Shown: piece by piece, positions 35,089 to 46,694 of the stretch
How the letters are laid out: the number at the start of each line of letters is the position of its first letter
Position numbering within the stretch: position 1 is the first letter of the stretch
Assembly (NCBI RefSeq): GCF_000764305.2
Contig: NW_025930616.1
Coordinates: 1 to 64,000, forward strand
Length of the DNA: 64,000 nucleotides
Reading direction: 5' to 3'
Source of the DNA: Hyalella azteca
Taxonomy: Eukaryota; Arthropoda; Malacostraca; Amphipoda; Hyalellidae
Program-made: the position numbers and the translations under genes
Notes under the pieces: model-generated
Database searches by the model: none
What the model was told of the DNA's origin: nothing
What the model saw: only the letters and a program-made list of their open reading frames with translations

Positions 35089-35290
35089 GAGAATAGAGAT
35101 TATTTTAAATATTCCACAATTGATGTTTTACCCTAATGTGTGAATGAAAATGCAAGGTGGATGTAGGCACAACAATTTAAAGAACCTTCACCATTTATTG
35201 ACGAATGGTATAATTGTTTTTGTCCCTTAAAGAGTTTGTCCAAAATAATTAAAAAATATCTTTATTCCTTCACGTTTTCGTTTCATACAG

Positions 35291-35481
35291 CGAACTTCTC
35301 TTTCCTTACATTCCGCAAAATTCAAAATTTCCTCAAATAGACCCCGACATTGCATAAATGGGGGCCAAAATTTCCCCTCTCCCCGCACGCCGAGTGCGAG
35401 ACGACAGTTCGCAACCGTCGGCAGGACAGCAGTGCTCCGGTCCAAGCGTGGTGAGGGAGACCAGGGATGGGTCCTACTCAG
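35291..35481 (+). CDS. Candidate internal exon, gene C, 191 nt
   Basis: A very good acceptor (TTTTCGTTTCATACAG) and donor (CTCAG/GTACAC) bound 191 nt. Phase 0 is open throughout and includes HCINGGQNFPSPRTPSARRQ and a basic end with GEGDQGWVLL. The second half is distinctly GC-rich. Phase 2 out joins the 36838 exon exactly. The minus strand of the same block is also open, which tempers the call. No family was recognised. Confidence 0.4.
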
Positions 35482-35499
35482 GTACACCGAATATTACAC

Positions 35500-36830
35500 C
35501 TAATGTGAGGGAAATTAAATATTATGGAACTCTAGAATAATTAAGAATTTGTATTATCTTGTAGAGGGAACTCGTGCAGCTGCCTTCTGGAGTAAATAAC
35601 ATGAATATTATTTCGTAAAGACGGATTAAACTTATTATAATACTGAAGAATTTCAGAGCTCTGAGCGAACATCATAATTGAACATCCCGTTTACTTTAAG
35701 GTTATTTTGCTAATTCTTCGAGACTTAAACTTCAAGCGGCTTCTGTTAATTTTGTATTTCAAGAACATTTGTCTAATGTAGTTTTAATGGTAAAACAACA
35801 AATTTGTGTCGTCGCATAAAACATTTTAATGTGGATGCCTTGGACTATACCACGAATTCGAATCAATCTTAATTTCCAGAATATTTTCGTAAAATAAATT
35901 GTGCATATAACTAAAATATTTTTTACCTTAACATGATAAAAAAATTCAGATTTCGTGAAAAACCAATTGAATATTTAGTTTGTTAATAATATTAATACAG
36001 TCATTGTTATAGTGGAATTACTGCTGGCTATGATTGTGATAGTGAGCGTTGCGTTGGAACCCAACTGTAACTGTTGAAATGTTTAACTAAAAGCTGCCTG
36101 TTCAAACCGGAGTTTTACGTTTTTTTCATGTGCTTCCATCATGAAATTTTGATATGATATCACCCTTGGCTTTCAGATTCCAATTTCTACATTACTGAAA
36201 CAAACAAGTTCCCAGTTTCTTTTCTAAGCTTGTATGTATACAGAAAATGTATATCCTATTTTGTTTGAGTTTCCTTTGATCCGTTGAATAGATAAGCAAT
36301 TTAAGAAGACGTTAGGTTCTTCCTTACTGGAAGTTTCATTGCTGTAAAAATTATAAATTTACAGCGATTTTTAGATTTTGCAACGAGCATCAACTTAACA
36401 ACTTCTCCAATTTGTGTTACTTTAGACTTTAGAGCATATAAATACCTACAGACCACGAGTGATCAATTAACGGAAGCATGCCCGCAAAATAAAGTATTTA
36501 TAAGGAGCAAACGCAGTACATTTTATCTAATAAATCCGTGGTTAAAAAATCAAATATTATTAATCAGATAAATCGTATATTATTACTATAATATCTGTTG
36601 TCCGGTACTGACAACAGATCTAGAGAAGATTTAATTTTCAGGAGGTATGAGGGAGTTGTCTAGCTGTACAGAAAATATATATTAAGAAATACTTGACTTG
36701 CATATCTGATGCTATTAATTAACCACTGCAAACTATTTTTAAGCCATTTAGTGTGTCAAAATTAAATCTCAAGGTTCGACCGCTGCCAAGCAATCTTCAA
36801 TCTATTACAATCCTAACTGCAACTCACGTT
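35500..36830. other. Putative intron of gene C
   Basis: AT-rich with no repeat or open frame I can support. It ends in the polypyrimidine tract CTCACGTTTTTACAG. Confidence 0.4.
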
Positions 36831-36837
36831 TTTACAG

Positions 36838-37018
36838 AAAATTATGCAATCGGCTATTCGGTCAATGGGAGATGCAAATACATTCCGAGGTCGCCCGAGG
36901 AATAAATTCAGTTGCCATGCAGGCTACGGCCATCATGGAACAGACGTCACAGATTTTGAAAGCAAGGAACTGGGGAAAAGGAAATTACCCTGACCTGAAA
37001 GCCACAACGTGTATGTGA
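36838..37018 (+). CDS. Candidate exon, gene C
   Basis: After the acceptor CACGTTTTTACAG, the phase carried from 35481 opens 60 codons: LCNRLFGQWEMQIHSEVARG, then QATAIMEQTSQILKARNW and a stop TGA at 37016. Helix-like, hydrophilic and free of low complexity. A donor GTGAGC at 37014 just before the stop means it could also be internal. Another phase is open for 43 codons, so the frame choice rests on the upstream match. Confidence 0.4.
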
Positions 37019-37248
37019 GCGGTCAGTGTCTGAGCGCCTATACAGGGCCTCAAGAACAGTAATAAGATTAATCAAATCCTAACAAAAGTACTAGAAGAAG
37101 GACTGGATTTGACCATGAAACGCTACGCGTCATAAAAGATCCTTAGAAGTTTTGCCTACGCAACGAATTGAGATGAGAGCCGCCGCGCGTGCTCTGGGGG
37201 AACGCTGAGTGTCGACCACTGAACTGCCATGTGCCATGGGCATGTTAA

Positions 37249-37577
37249 TTGTGACTGCATATGACTGTATTGTGACTGCATGTGACTGTATTTGACTGCA
37301 TATGACTGTTTTGTGACTGCATATGACTGCATTGTGACTGTATATGACTGTATTTGACTGCATTTGACTGTATTGAGACTGCAACTGACTGTATTGTGGC
37401 TGCATATGACCGTATTGTGACTGCATTTGACTGTATTTGACTGCATTTGACTGTATTTGACTGCATTTGACTGTATTGTGACTGCAAATGACTATTGTGG
37501 CTGCATATGACCGTATTGTGACTGTATTTGACTGCATTTGACTGTATTGTGACTGCAAATGACTGTATTGTGACTGA
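37249..37577. repeat. Minisatellite, 11-12 bp basic unit
   Basis: Alternating TGACTGCATATG, TGACTGTATTG and TGACTGCATT units. The array is open on the minus strand in three phases (peptides such as YSQMQSNTV) and non-coding by that criterion. Confidence 0.95.
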
Positions 37578-38145
37578 ATGAGCCCAGTTAAAAATGGCCA
37601 GCAAAGCTATATAAATTCAGAACCTCAGGAATGAATCGCTAATTTCATGAAACGTGAAAAGCGATGTACAATTATCTAGAACAATTGGCAATGGCCGTGG
37701 ACTGAGAATTTTGCCACATTCAAGCTGCCCTCGCGAACAAGTATTCGTCAAAAAACGCCTTGAATTAACATGAATATCAAAATATTGATTTGATGATTCA
37801 AACATGAATGACTGTATTTGACTGCATTTGACTGCATTGTGACTGCAAATGACTGTATTGTGGCTGTATTTAACTTCATTTGACGGTATTGTGACTGCAA
37901 GACTGTATAGTGACTGAATGAGCCCAGTTAAAAATAACCAGCAAAGCTATATAAATTCAGAACCTCAGGAATGAGTCGCTAATTTCATTAACGTGAAAAG
38001 CGATGTACAATTACCTAGAACAATTGGCAATGGCCGTAGACTGAGAATTTTGCTACATTCAAGCTGCCCTCGTGAACAAGTATCCTTCAAAAAAGACTTG
38101 AATTAACATGAATATCAAAATATTGATTTGATGATTCAAACATGA
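37571..38145. repeat. 340-bp tandem duplication including a minisatellite
   Basis: A unique 235-bp segment starting TGACTGAATGAGCCCAGTT occurs at 37571-37806 and 37911-38145 with few differences. The intervening 37809-37910 is a second, shorter array of the same TGACTGTATT unit. Array and single-copy flank were therefore duplicated together. Confidence 0.92.
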
Positions 38146-38437
38146 TTTGAAATTAAAATGGTTTCTAACGTGCTAGTATATGTCAAGAGGCGATATTAAG
38201 CGCCACTTGACCGATGATATTAGTTTGATCTGAGGACAGTATTCGTTACCAAATACGTGAGGAACAAGTAAGACACTTCTCTGTAGTAAACTTATCGCGA
38301 TACGGAGGGGTTATACATGAGAGTTATTACAGACGTAAAATGCTAAGATGTCGACCGTCAGGTCTGAATAGCTCTAACGAGTGTTGCATGAGGGCGTGCT
38401 GGTTAGTTACTGCGGGGCATTATTTAGGTGCCCAGCC

Positions 38438-38445
38438 CTTTTATA
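38438..38445 (-). promoter_or_regulatory. TATA box on the minus strand
   Basis: TCTATAAAAGGGCTGGG on the minus strand is a consensus TATA box with a GC-rich flank. About 33 bases downstream is CCGCAGTAAC, an initiator-like sequence. No coding start is identified downstream. It could serve a gene transcribed leftward. Confidence 0.3.
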
Positions 38446-39069
38446 GACTTCTACTTCCGCCCACTATACCGGGGTCTTGAACGTTTCATGTGTCACGTGA
38501 TGTTGTCCATTGCTGACTCAGGTCTAGTACTTTTTCATCAATCTCTTGCGCACCCAGTGTTTATGGCTTATAAAATGAACATAATGAATATAATGAGACA
38601 CCTGATTGACACCGGACTTAATTAAACGAGACATGAAACCACGGAATAGTTTAACATATAAATTATTACATTTATCAAGGACAAAAGGAATTTGGATCAC
38701 GACGTTAAATTTAAATTTCTTGTAATTTTACACATAGGTTTATGGGGAAAAGTTGATAAAAACTTAATAACCCTGCAATATGCAGGAATATAAGCTAATC
38801 AATTCAACCAATAAAAAATATCCGCTTTTCAAATCAATCAAATCTTGGGATTTGTTTCAAATCAATCCGCTAATCAATAAAATCCCACGTCACAATACGA
38901 TTCTTCTATCCGCTTTGCAAATCACGAAAGCCTCAAGTCACAATACGGTTCTTCTTTTTCAGGTCACCTGAGTTTGGTTGTGTAGGGTAAAAATAAGGCG
39001 AGATTGAGTTCCAGATTTCCACGTGGTTTGAATTGAGGCCATGGAAGGTTCAGGTCACCAGCCACATAC

Positions 39070-39127
39070 AGACCAGCGACCTCCACTGCACACAACAGAG
39101 CTACATGCTAAGGCAAGGACCTCGACC
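39070..39127 (-). CDS. Candidate 58-nt internal exon, minus strand
   Basis: An excellent acceptor (TTTTCGTTCTTGCGTCCAG) and a good donor (TCT/GTATGT). Only one phase is open: VEVLALACSSVVCSGGRWS. It may belong to the 3' part of gene A. The plus strand has a competing 39-codon ORF with a perfect start context (GAGGCCATGG at 39041). Confidence 0.3.
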
Positions 39128-39504
39128 CTGGACGCAAGAACGAAAACAAACAAAAATTAATTTATAAAGGAATTTGCCGCGTGATCCAGTTGATCTCAAA
39201 CAAAATTTAAGAAGACTTTGATTAAAATAAACATTTACAATTAATTCTATGGCGTTGAGTACGCTAAAAATTATTGAAGAAGGCATTTTTGGGCGATTGG
39301 GAATTGCTACATATACGAAGAGTCATTGTAAATAAGATAATGCATACATCGATCTTGTTTTTCCTGAGAAGAGCTCGTATTCGATTCTAATTCCAGTCTC
39401 ACCATTTAAGTTTTAATTTCACGATGTTGTTCTCAATTAACTCCCGCAATGCATCAAGCATCACCCATGGCTAATAAAAATTTTGAACTCCTATGCTTCC
39501 TGCT

Positions 39505-39745
39505 NTTAATACAGTCGCTGATAACATTATTTACTACAGTCGCCGATAACTGTATTTAATACAGTCGTTGATAACTGTATTTCCTACAGTCGCTTATAAC
39601 AATGTTTACGACGTTCGCTAATAACAGTATTTCCTACAGTCGCTTATAACAGTGTTTACGACGTTCGCTAAAATATAACCTCGTTCACGACGTTCACTGA
39701 TAACATTGTTTACGGCGTTCACTGATAACATTGTTTACATTTGTA
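39505..39745. repeat. N join followed by a 26-27 bp tandem repeat
   Basis: After the N at 39505 come about nine units around TACAGTCGCTGATAACTGTA, shifting to TACGACGTTCACTGATAACA at the right. The assembly break coincides with the left end of the array. Confidence 0.85.
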
Positions 39746-39749
39746 CAAG

Positions 39750-41140
39750 TCACGAACTATAGATTTTCTTCGAACAAGATTAACGCTCATGCATAAATAA
39801 TGTACAGGACACTAGTAGTCGACTATTATCTCAATAAGCAGCAGATTTCCTGATGCCGAAAATTTATTAGAAATATTCTCAATGAGAATCCAATTCATTG
39901 TTTTAGCAACCCCATGACAGAATCATTTCTCTTCATTCAGTCACTCCCTAAATTTACTAAACAAAATAAAAAATTAGATTTTAACTTTTTGAGTCAATAA
40001 ATTTAGTCACTCGTGCGAGCTGGGTTACAAATTTAGTGATTTTGATTTTAATATTTCAGTAACGCTTACAAGTTCCAATATATTTAGTATATATCAGTAC
40101 TACATGAAAAATATGTATCAGGGCTTCATGTGTACAAGCCACGAATAATCAGTTAATCATTTATATCAATAATTGATGACTTATCAATAATATAACTAGT
40201 GATTTTCAAGAAACTTGGTGATAAGTGTCATCTAAGTAGGACCATCTGACTCTAGCATAAGCTAGATAGTGAACGTGTAAAATGTTGTGAATATGTTATA
40301 AATTGCAAACTAAATAAAGTTATTCACACAACTTAGTGACATGCAACAAACAAACTGATAGGCATATGTTGTTCTGCTCCTTGAATTACAGGTAGGAAAG
40401 GTAAATTAGTTTTAATAAATATTGTGGGTCTTAACTTTAAATGCAGTTTTCTAAATATACGTCATCAGCTGTTGCCTACTGTAACAAGCCACCTTCCTGC
40501 CGTGTTAACCTAATTTTCAAGAACTCAAAACTAGTTCAGAATTGCCTCACTTAGCCTTCCGAAGGCACTCAGCTCTTCACTTCAGACTGATCCTATGAAA
40601 GATATTGACTCGTCGTCAGGCCAGTAAACGAACTCTTGAAACAGCAATTAGAGCAATCGGATCCCTCAGATGTTCGGGCCCATGACCACGTCTCTACTTG
40701 GCAACGATCAGGATCAGAAATGAATGCGTCTTGTATTATGTATCTTTTGAGAAATATTACTTTCAAATTGAATGCCAAAAAGATTATAATCGTTAATGAA
40801 GTGCCAATATAGTGTACATGAATATCAGTCCAGTATTCACTATCTTGCGGGAGGTAAAAAATTTGGGGAGTGAGTGATTTTAAAATTTAAGCTCTGCGTT
40901 AAATGCGTACCATAACAGTGGAAACTAAAGACGTTAATTCCAACATAAATGAAACAAATAAGTATTTGAAAACTTTGTAGATCTGTTCAAGAATGCCTTA
41001 AACACGAGTTTATTCAAATCACTAATTAACCAATAATTTAAAAGCAATGAAAACGGTAAGAAAATGCATCATTTATACTCGGCTGTGCACCATCACGCCG
41101 AACAGTGCAACGTAACATAGTCGAGGAACGATTTTAGGAG
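39750..41140. other. No gene supported
   Basis: AT-rich. The 61-codon minus frame at 40593-40778 has no splice or start support. Nothing else was noted. Confidence 0.5.
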
Positions 41141-41145
41141 CTTAC

Positions 41146-41231
41146 GTTCCTCTTTGGTGCGTCGGATTTGAGGATCTTGCAATCACCGCATATTAATTGT
41201 AAACGAAAACTTTGCCTTAACAACGGCTTCA
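41146..41231 (-). CDS. Candidate 86-nt internal exon, minus strand
   Basis: Acceptor CAGATTACAAG, donor GGAAC/GTAAGC. Only phase 1 is open, reading KPLLRQSFRLQLICGDCKIL then KSDAPKRN. It could follow gene A through a weak 67-nt candidate at 44325-44391. Confidence 0.3.
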
Positions 41232-41629
41232 CTTGTAATCTGCTAAAAATTGTAAATGTTTGGATTAAAAGCTTGTGTGATCGAAACTTGTATTTAATGG
41301 CCATTTTATTTGCTTTTTAAAGTCTCGGGTAATAATTTAGTTATGTTTTTATAGGGTTTTCATAGCAATAATTTTTATGCTGACCCATTTGAAAATGTGT
41401 CGAAGGTTGTCATATTTTGATTTATTTCGAAATAAAAAAATCTTAATAGTTCTTATTTATTCTGATTTTTTAGGAACTCTACTGAGAGTTTAAAACTAAT
41501 CTACCTGAAGAGAAGTTCGTTCCGATATAGTTTAAAAAAAGCTATACCAAATTCACTCTAAAGCCTGACAAAAAATAAATAAAAATGTCGTATCAGCATG
41601 AAGATTTAGTTGCAAGATTGAGAACAATA

Positions 41630-42118
41630 TTCATCAGTCAAGAGATAACTGCTACCACGCTCATGAACAATGTTCATCAGTTAAGAGATAACTGCTCCAG
41701 GCTCAGGAACAATGTTCATCAGTTAGAGATAACTGCTCCATGCTCAGGAACAATGTTCATCAGTTAAGAGATAACTGCTACCACGCTCATGAACAATATT
41801 CATCAGTCAAGAGATAACTGCTCCATGCTCAGGAACAATGTTCATCAGTTAAGAGATAACTTCTTCACGCGCAGGAACAATGTTCATCAGTTAAAGAGAT
41901 AACTGCTACCACGCTAATGAACAATATTAATCAGTTAAGAGATACTGCTTCACGCGCAGAAACAATGTTCATTAGTCAAGAGATAACTGCTTCACGCTCA
42001 TGAACAATGTTCATCAGTTAAAAGATAACTGCTTCACGCTCATGAACAATGTTCATCAGTTGAAAGATAACTGCTCCATGCTCAGGAACAATGTTCGTCA
42101 GCTGAAAGATGACTGCTT
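41630..42118. repeat. Tandem repeat, 42-bp unit
   Basis: About eleven units of CAGGAACAATGTTCATCAGT followed by TAAGAGATAACTGCTCCATGCT, a few of them 40-43 bp. Since 42 is a multiple of 3, a 14-residue peptide repeat (NNVHQLRDNCSRLR) is open over parts. The uneven units break the frame, so coding is unlikely. Confidence 0.92.
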
Positions 42119-42467
42119 CACACGTGAGAACAAAACTTGTACGAGTTTCAGGTTCGTTGACATTCGTAGGTACATCTTAGCGTCGCGGTCAGCGGGAATT
42201 TTGTCATACTCGCTTAACTTCGGGGAAAATCAAAATAGGAGTAGTCGCTGTGACGATATGCGTAAGTTAAAAATCAAGCTTCCTGTTTACACAGATCGAA
42301 ATTCAATCAAGGTAATCAATCGCAACAACAAAATGTGTGATTAGAGTTTGCTGTCGTCACTCGTGAGACCTCACTTCCATCAATTACTGGTCAGATTAGA
42401 TGGTTCGCACGCGTGATCACAGATGACTTCAGATCGTAGTTTCCACTCAACGGCCCTCAAATCATAC

Positions 42468-42548
42468 CTTGGTGACGTCGCAGTTCGAGGTTGAACGGTA
42501 CGCCTGTGCTGATGCTTTCCACTCGTCCGGATAAAATGCATCAGTGAA
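42468..42548 (-). CDS. Candidate 81-nt internal exon, minus strand
   Basis: Acceptor CTTAGTTTCAAAG, donor CCAAG/GTATGA. Phase 0 reads FTDAFYPDEWKASAQAYRST then SNCDVTK. The block is GC-richer than its flanks. Phase 0 in and out fits directly after the gene A exon at 44699. Its sequence character is among the most protein-like of the small candidates. Confidence 0.4.
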
Positions 42549-42799
42549 CTTTGAAACTAAGAGTTACAGCCAAACACAATCCTTATTTCTATGCCTCATG
42601 TATTTTGCATCTGAACACAGTAACCTCAAAAGCAAGTCGCCTGAATCAATTTCTTTCACAGAAGTTGACCATCCATCAATCTCTGGAACAACGTCTCAAG
42701 TCGATGAGCCGTATCGTTAGACACTTACAAGGAAGCAGCAGCATGCACCGAACACAACATTCTTTGAGCTTCCGAGAATCGGAAAAGTTTAGCAAAAAT

Positions 42800-43890
42800 T
42801 AATACCCAAAGAGAGACATTTCTGCGCAGTTACAAGTTATATCTAATATTTTGACTCTTTTTCACTTATATGAACATTGTAAAATGCACAGCAAACATGA
42901 GATATAGGTAGTCTAAGTGCTATTCGAGGGTTATATTTTTAGTTACCATCATAAAATGAGCAATACTCGAATAACGTAGCATTGTTTGAACATATTCTAT
43001 TCATGCTTTCAGGGTTCAACAATATAAGTCTTGATTTTTACGAAGTCATGTTCAACCTCTTCTAAAATCTGAATTGAATGACTGTGCATTCAATGGAATA
43101 ATTTTCTCACGTCCCAGTTTTGTGATACGAGAGGTAAATGCTGTGTGCATTTAGTAGATTACAACGCGTTATTATATACATATCAAATTGCTGTCCTGCA
43201 GCATCGTGGCAGTAACGATGTTGAAGGTGTGCAGTTGTTTTCTTGCCGCCAAACCACCCAATTGTTTCACCAGCATGATTGCAATGAAGGATGAGGTTAA
43301 GAACTGATTTATTATAGGATAAATCGCCGATAGCTTACGTGGAAAGCGTCCTTTCGATTGTAGGCTGATGGTAATTCTCTAAATAACTCAATGGATAACA
43401 GTCTTGATCTCATAAATGATAGAAAATGACAGCGAAATTTTGACAACTCTAATCAATAGGCGCATGTTTGGACTGCGGAAAATGAGTAAAGTGCACGGTT
43501 TTATTTCAACGGAAAACCAGTTTCAATTCAAATCCTACATTTCGTTGGAGCTGATTTTAATTCAGCTTATTGCATGACAAGTTGGATGGTATACGAGTAG
43601 GAGTTTGTTATTCATGATCATTATGAAAATAAAAGGAGGGCTTTAGGAACATAAATGCAAAATAAATGAATCATTTTATAAGTCTGAAATGCATATTCTC
43701 TAAAACACCAGATTAATTGTAGAATTTAAAACAAAATCCGGTTCGCAAATTAGGCTCCTAAGTTGATGAATTCAAGTGAAACAATGGAAGATATATACGG
43801 CGTCCTTTAAGTACGTTCTGGAACATTGTCTGCTTGACTATTATATTCGCTTCATTTTACTTCATCGCAGGTCATCAAAAGGCTTCTGAA
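42800..43890. other. Putative intron, weak exon candidates only
   Basis: On the minus strand 43172-43303 is open for 43 codons after AAATCAG (contains MLVKQLGGLAARKQLHTFNI). Support is too thin to call. Confidence 0.4.
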
Positions 43891-43908
43891 ACCAAATAAC
43901 ATAACATA

Positions 43909-44160
43909 ACATATTGATCTCGGCGCTGAAGTGTAGGCCTGATGCGGCCTGTCGCCGATTCTTTTCCTTTTCGTGCCTTGTTCATAGAAGATCTAAAATC
44001 GTGTCATTTGACCGGATCTTTTCATGACTGGCGATAGTTTGAAGTAGCTACTAGACTTCCACCGAGTTCGATAAGGTGCTAGGCATTTCATGTCTGAACA
44101 TATATTTTTTCATTGCGTTATCTAGTCTGTTTTTGAACGCATTCATATTTGGATAGATAG
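43909..44160 (-). mobile_element. LINE 3' end, same subfamily as 2888
   Basis: Reverse complement of the 3050-3302 part of the first LINE copy: the last RT codons (FKNRLDNAMKKY), the 3' UTR hairpin GGCGACAGGCC and the ATGTT tail, here AACAT repeats at 43898-43916. The copy is 5'-truncated a little further downstream than copy 1. Confidence 0.85.
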
Positions 44161-44640
44161 ATCTTTCAAACGAAGAAAAATATCGCTCAGTGGAATGTCA
44201 GCCTTGTAAAAAATTCGTTAACTTGTTTTCGCTTGTTTTGCGTTAACTTGTCAAGGCCCAGATTGCCTTGGCTGCCATCAAAGTAATGAAAGAGCAGTTC
44301 ATCAAAAGCCAAGTGAGGCGTTACAGGAAGCTGAGGCGTGTGAGGGCATGGAGGTCTCAGCGCCTGAACCCGACACTGTCGAGTTCTGCGGCTTCACATC
44401 AGTATAATACGCGGCCAGTTTACTGGTTGTCCATATTTTAAAATTGCCTGCTAACGGCAAGTATAATAATATTTAAAACGTCGTGATAACGCCTGATAAC
44501 TGCTAATATAACAACAAATAATAATATATACTGAATATACAATATAACGAAAACAAGCCTCTGATCATGATGCAGCAAAAGCTGAACACACAAAGTCAAA
44601 GACAAGCAGTCGCCAACCCCACACTTGGACTCAGACGAGG

Positions 44641-44679
44641 CAGACACTCACTGCAGTGAGTACTGAGTTATATTTTTTC
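44641..44679 (+). mobile_element. Repeat A fragment beside a gene A exon
   Basis: Only the palindrome end (CACTCACTGCAGTGAGT, then ACTGAGTTATATTTTTT) is present. It begins directly after unrelated sequence and ends 20 bp before the donor of the exon at 44699-44791 on plus coordinates. Confidence 0.85.
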
Positions 44680-44698
44680 CAACAGTGTAGGTACTCAC

Positions 44699-44791
44699 CG
44701 GCCGCCGTCTCAGGAACAGCGCGTAGGGAGGGACGTCTTGGTTCTGATCGCTCGTGGTGGCGCGAGCCTTGCGACGCTTCTTCTCAGGGTC
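44699..44791 (-). CDS. Gene A candidate exon, 93 nt
   Basis: GC-rich, bounded by acceptor TTTTCACAAAG and donor CCG/GTGAGT. Only phase 0 is open, giving 31 codons: DPEKKRRKARATTSDQNQD then VPPYALFLRRRP. The basic cluster KKRRKAR could be a nuclear localisation signal. Strong compositional contrast to the intron, single open phase and a consensus donor make this a good exon call. Confidence 0.6.
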
Positions 44792-45276
44792 CTTTGTGAA
44801 AATGTTCAACTTCAAATTTTATGATGTAGTTTATGGGATAAGTTTTCATGCTGAATAAGATAGTTTTATATATATTTACTGGCTACAGAATTAAAGTTTC
44901 TGTCTATTTTTTTTTTTTGCAGTTTATTTCATTTGTTAAATAGAAACCAACTTTGTCGATCAAAATACGACTATAAAATAGAACCTTTCGTACAGCCACA
45001 TCACTTTTTTTCTGCAACAAATTGCAGCAATTGAGATCAAATTGTTGAATTTGATCTCCTCCAATATATTACAAACAAACTTCAATTCAGTCGGTTGGCT
45101 CGATGGTGTCTGTCACAACTACCACTTTCATACCACTTTCAGAAAGTAAACATTCACATTACTTCATAAATGAATTAATGTAATGAATTATTAAAATTTT
45201 CAAAACCATTCATGATATACTGACTTTATTCAGCAGTCGAGCGAGGCGTCTGTAGGGGCCACTGTACGGCACGCAC

Positions 45277-45337
45277 GGCCCCCCCGCTACGCCTGCCCAG
45301 AACTTCACCGTCATCGTCCATCGAATTATTCATATCG
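45277..45337 (-). CDS. Gene A candidate exon, 61 nt
   Basis: GC-rich core between a weak acceptor (ATATTAAAG) and donor GGCC/GTGCGT. In the phase carried from 46571 it reads DMNNSMDDDGEVLGRRSGGA and passes phase 0 to the next exon. Other frames of the block are also open, and an AATAAA follows, so it might instead be a last exon. Confidence 0.35.
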
Positions 45338-45356
45338 CTTTAATATTTTATATTTA

Positions 45357-45600
45357 ATTATTGTGTCATTAATTATTGTTTCTTTAATCATTATACCTTT
45401 AATTGTTGTATCTTTAATTAGTGTGTCTTTAATTATTGTATATTTAATTATTATATTTTTAATTATTGTGTCTTTAATTAATGTATCTTTGGTTATTGTA
45501 TTTTTAATTATTGTGTCTTTAATTATTGTATCTTTAGTTATTGTGTCTTTAATTATTATATCTTTAATTGTTGTATCTTTAATCATCGTATCTTTCTTTC
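45357..45600. repeat. Tandem repeat, 15-bp AT-rich unit
   Basis: About sixteen units of TCTTTAATTATTGTA. The plus strand reads SLIIV and the minus strand TIIKD repeats, without stops on either strand. It lies in a putative intron of gene A. Confidence 0.95.
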
Positions 45601-45911
45601 ATATTATGAAGTCATTATTGATGGTAAGCCACGTCTAAAATAATTCCCGCGGTATCAATAGGCAGTAATAATTCTCATTTTACTTCTGTGCAAAGCAATA
45701 GTAGCGATTTGAACCACCCTTTTGGGGAGCAAGTGTTGTCTATGCTTCAAATATATTGCTAACATTCTTCATCCGGTACACAAACTTATTCGAATGTTGC
45801 ACTTTCTAAAGGAAGAACACACAAAACCTCGCTTATCTTTTACTCGAATTGCGGTGATTTGTAAGCTTCTCTCATAAGTGCGTCCAATTACTTATTTATC
45901 TGCTTTAATTT

Positions 45912-46008
45912 CCATCTGCAGAATATGATTATTTCAGTCTGCAGAATATGATTATTTCAGTCTGCAGAATATGATTATTTCCATCTACAGAATACGATTA
46001 TTTCACCT
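45912..46008. repeat. Tandem repeat, 23-bp unit
   Basis: Four units of TCTGCAGAATATGATTATTT followed by CAG. Confidence 0.92.
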
Positions 46009-46570
46009 GCTAAATGTTTCGTATCAATGGCCGTAAAGTTTCAATACAAAGTTCTGGTGTGTTGACATACAGAGGATGAAAATGAGGAAGAAATTTCTGT
46101 CAATTAAATTCAGTCTCAGAGTTCTCAGTGGCAGGCCTTGTGGAATTTTCGTATGTCTATAAAATATTTTGCTTGCTGTAATTTAAAGTCTTAAAAATTG
46201 AAATATTTGGCTGATAACATTTTTACTTACAAATAGGATTGCTAACATTTCTATGAACAATTATTTCAAGTGGCTATTTGTTTACTGTTTGTCGGCTGTA
46301 GAAATTATAATTAATAATCATGAAGCAAAAACATATTGAGTCAATTAGCTATTGAAATGAAGATTTTTATGAATATAAAAATTAGGACGCGATCTTGCAG
46401 GGTTAACGGTACGAATCATGGCTCTCGAAATATTTTCCACGCGTATATTTCTTCGTAGTTCTCTCTGAAATGCGCGTAATTCTGTATTTTAATCTTGAAA
46501 CACTTGAATTCGACGCACGAAATCTTTCGTTCACCATGATGAACGAAAGAAATCTTGATGATGAACGCAC

Positions 46571-46694
46571 GAAATCTTTCGTTCATCAAGTCCACGTGAC
46601 AACTCTAAAACAGCTTCAGATTTAAGTCTATTCGCTGACAGAGTTGCTGCAGTAGTCGAGGAGTGGCAATCATTGCTGCAAAATAGACCTTTGG
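46571..46694 (-). CDS. Gene A candidate exon, 124 nt
   Basis: A strong acceptor (GTCCCTGACCTCGCAG) in the phase left by the exon at 47492. It is open for 40 codons including GLFCSNDCHSSTTAATLSAN, ending at GTGCGT. The donor lies in a 19-bp sequence that is repeated 52 bp downstream with a second GTGCGT. Confidence 0.35.

Noticed and set aside
37130..37604. Minus-strand QSQYSQMQS-type frames up to 142 codons
   Set aside because: Open in three phases because of the TGACTG minisatellite.
42152..42720. Two plus-strand exon candidates (FVDIRRYILASRSAG, then VDHPSISGTTSQ)
   Set aside because: Phase-compatible, but they surround a better minus-strand exon (42468-42548) and have no GC or length support.
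45326..45638. SLIIV and TIIKD repeat frames
   Set aside because: 15-bp AT-rich array without stops on either strand, lying between gene A exon candidates.
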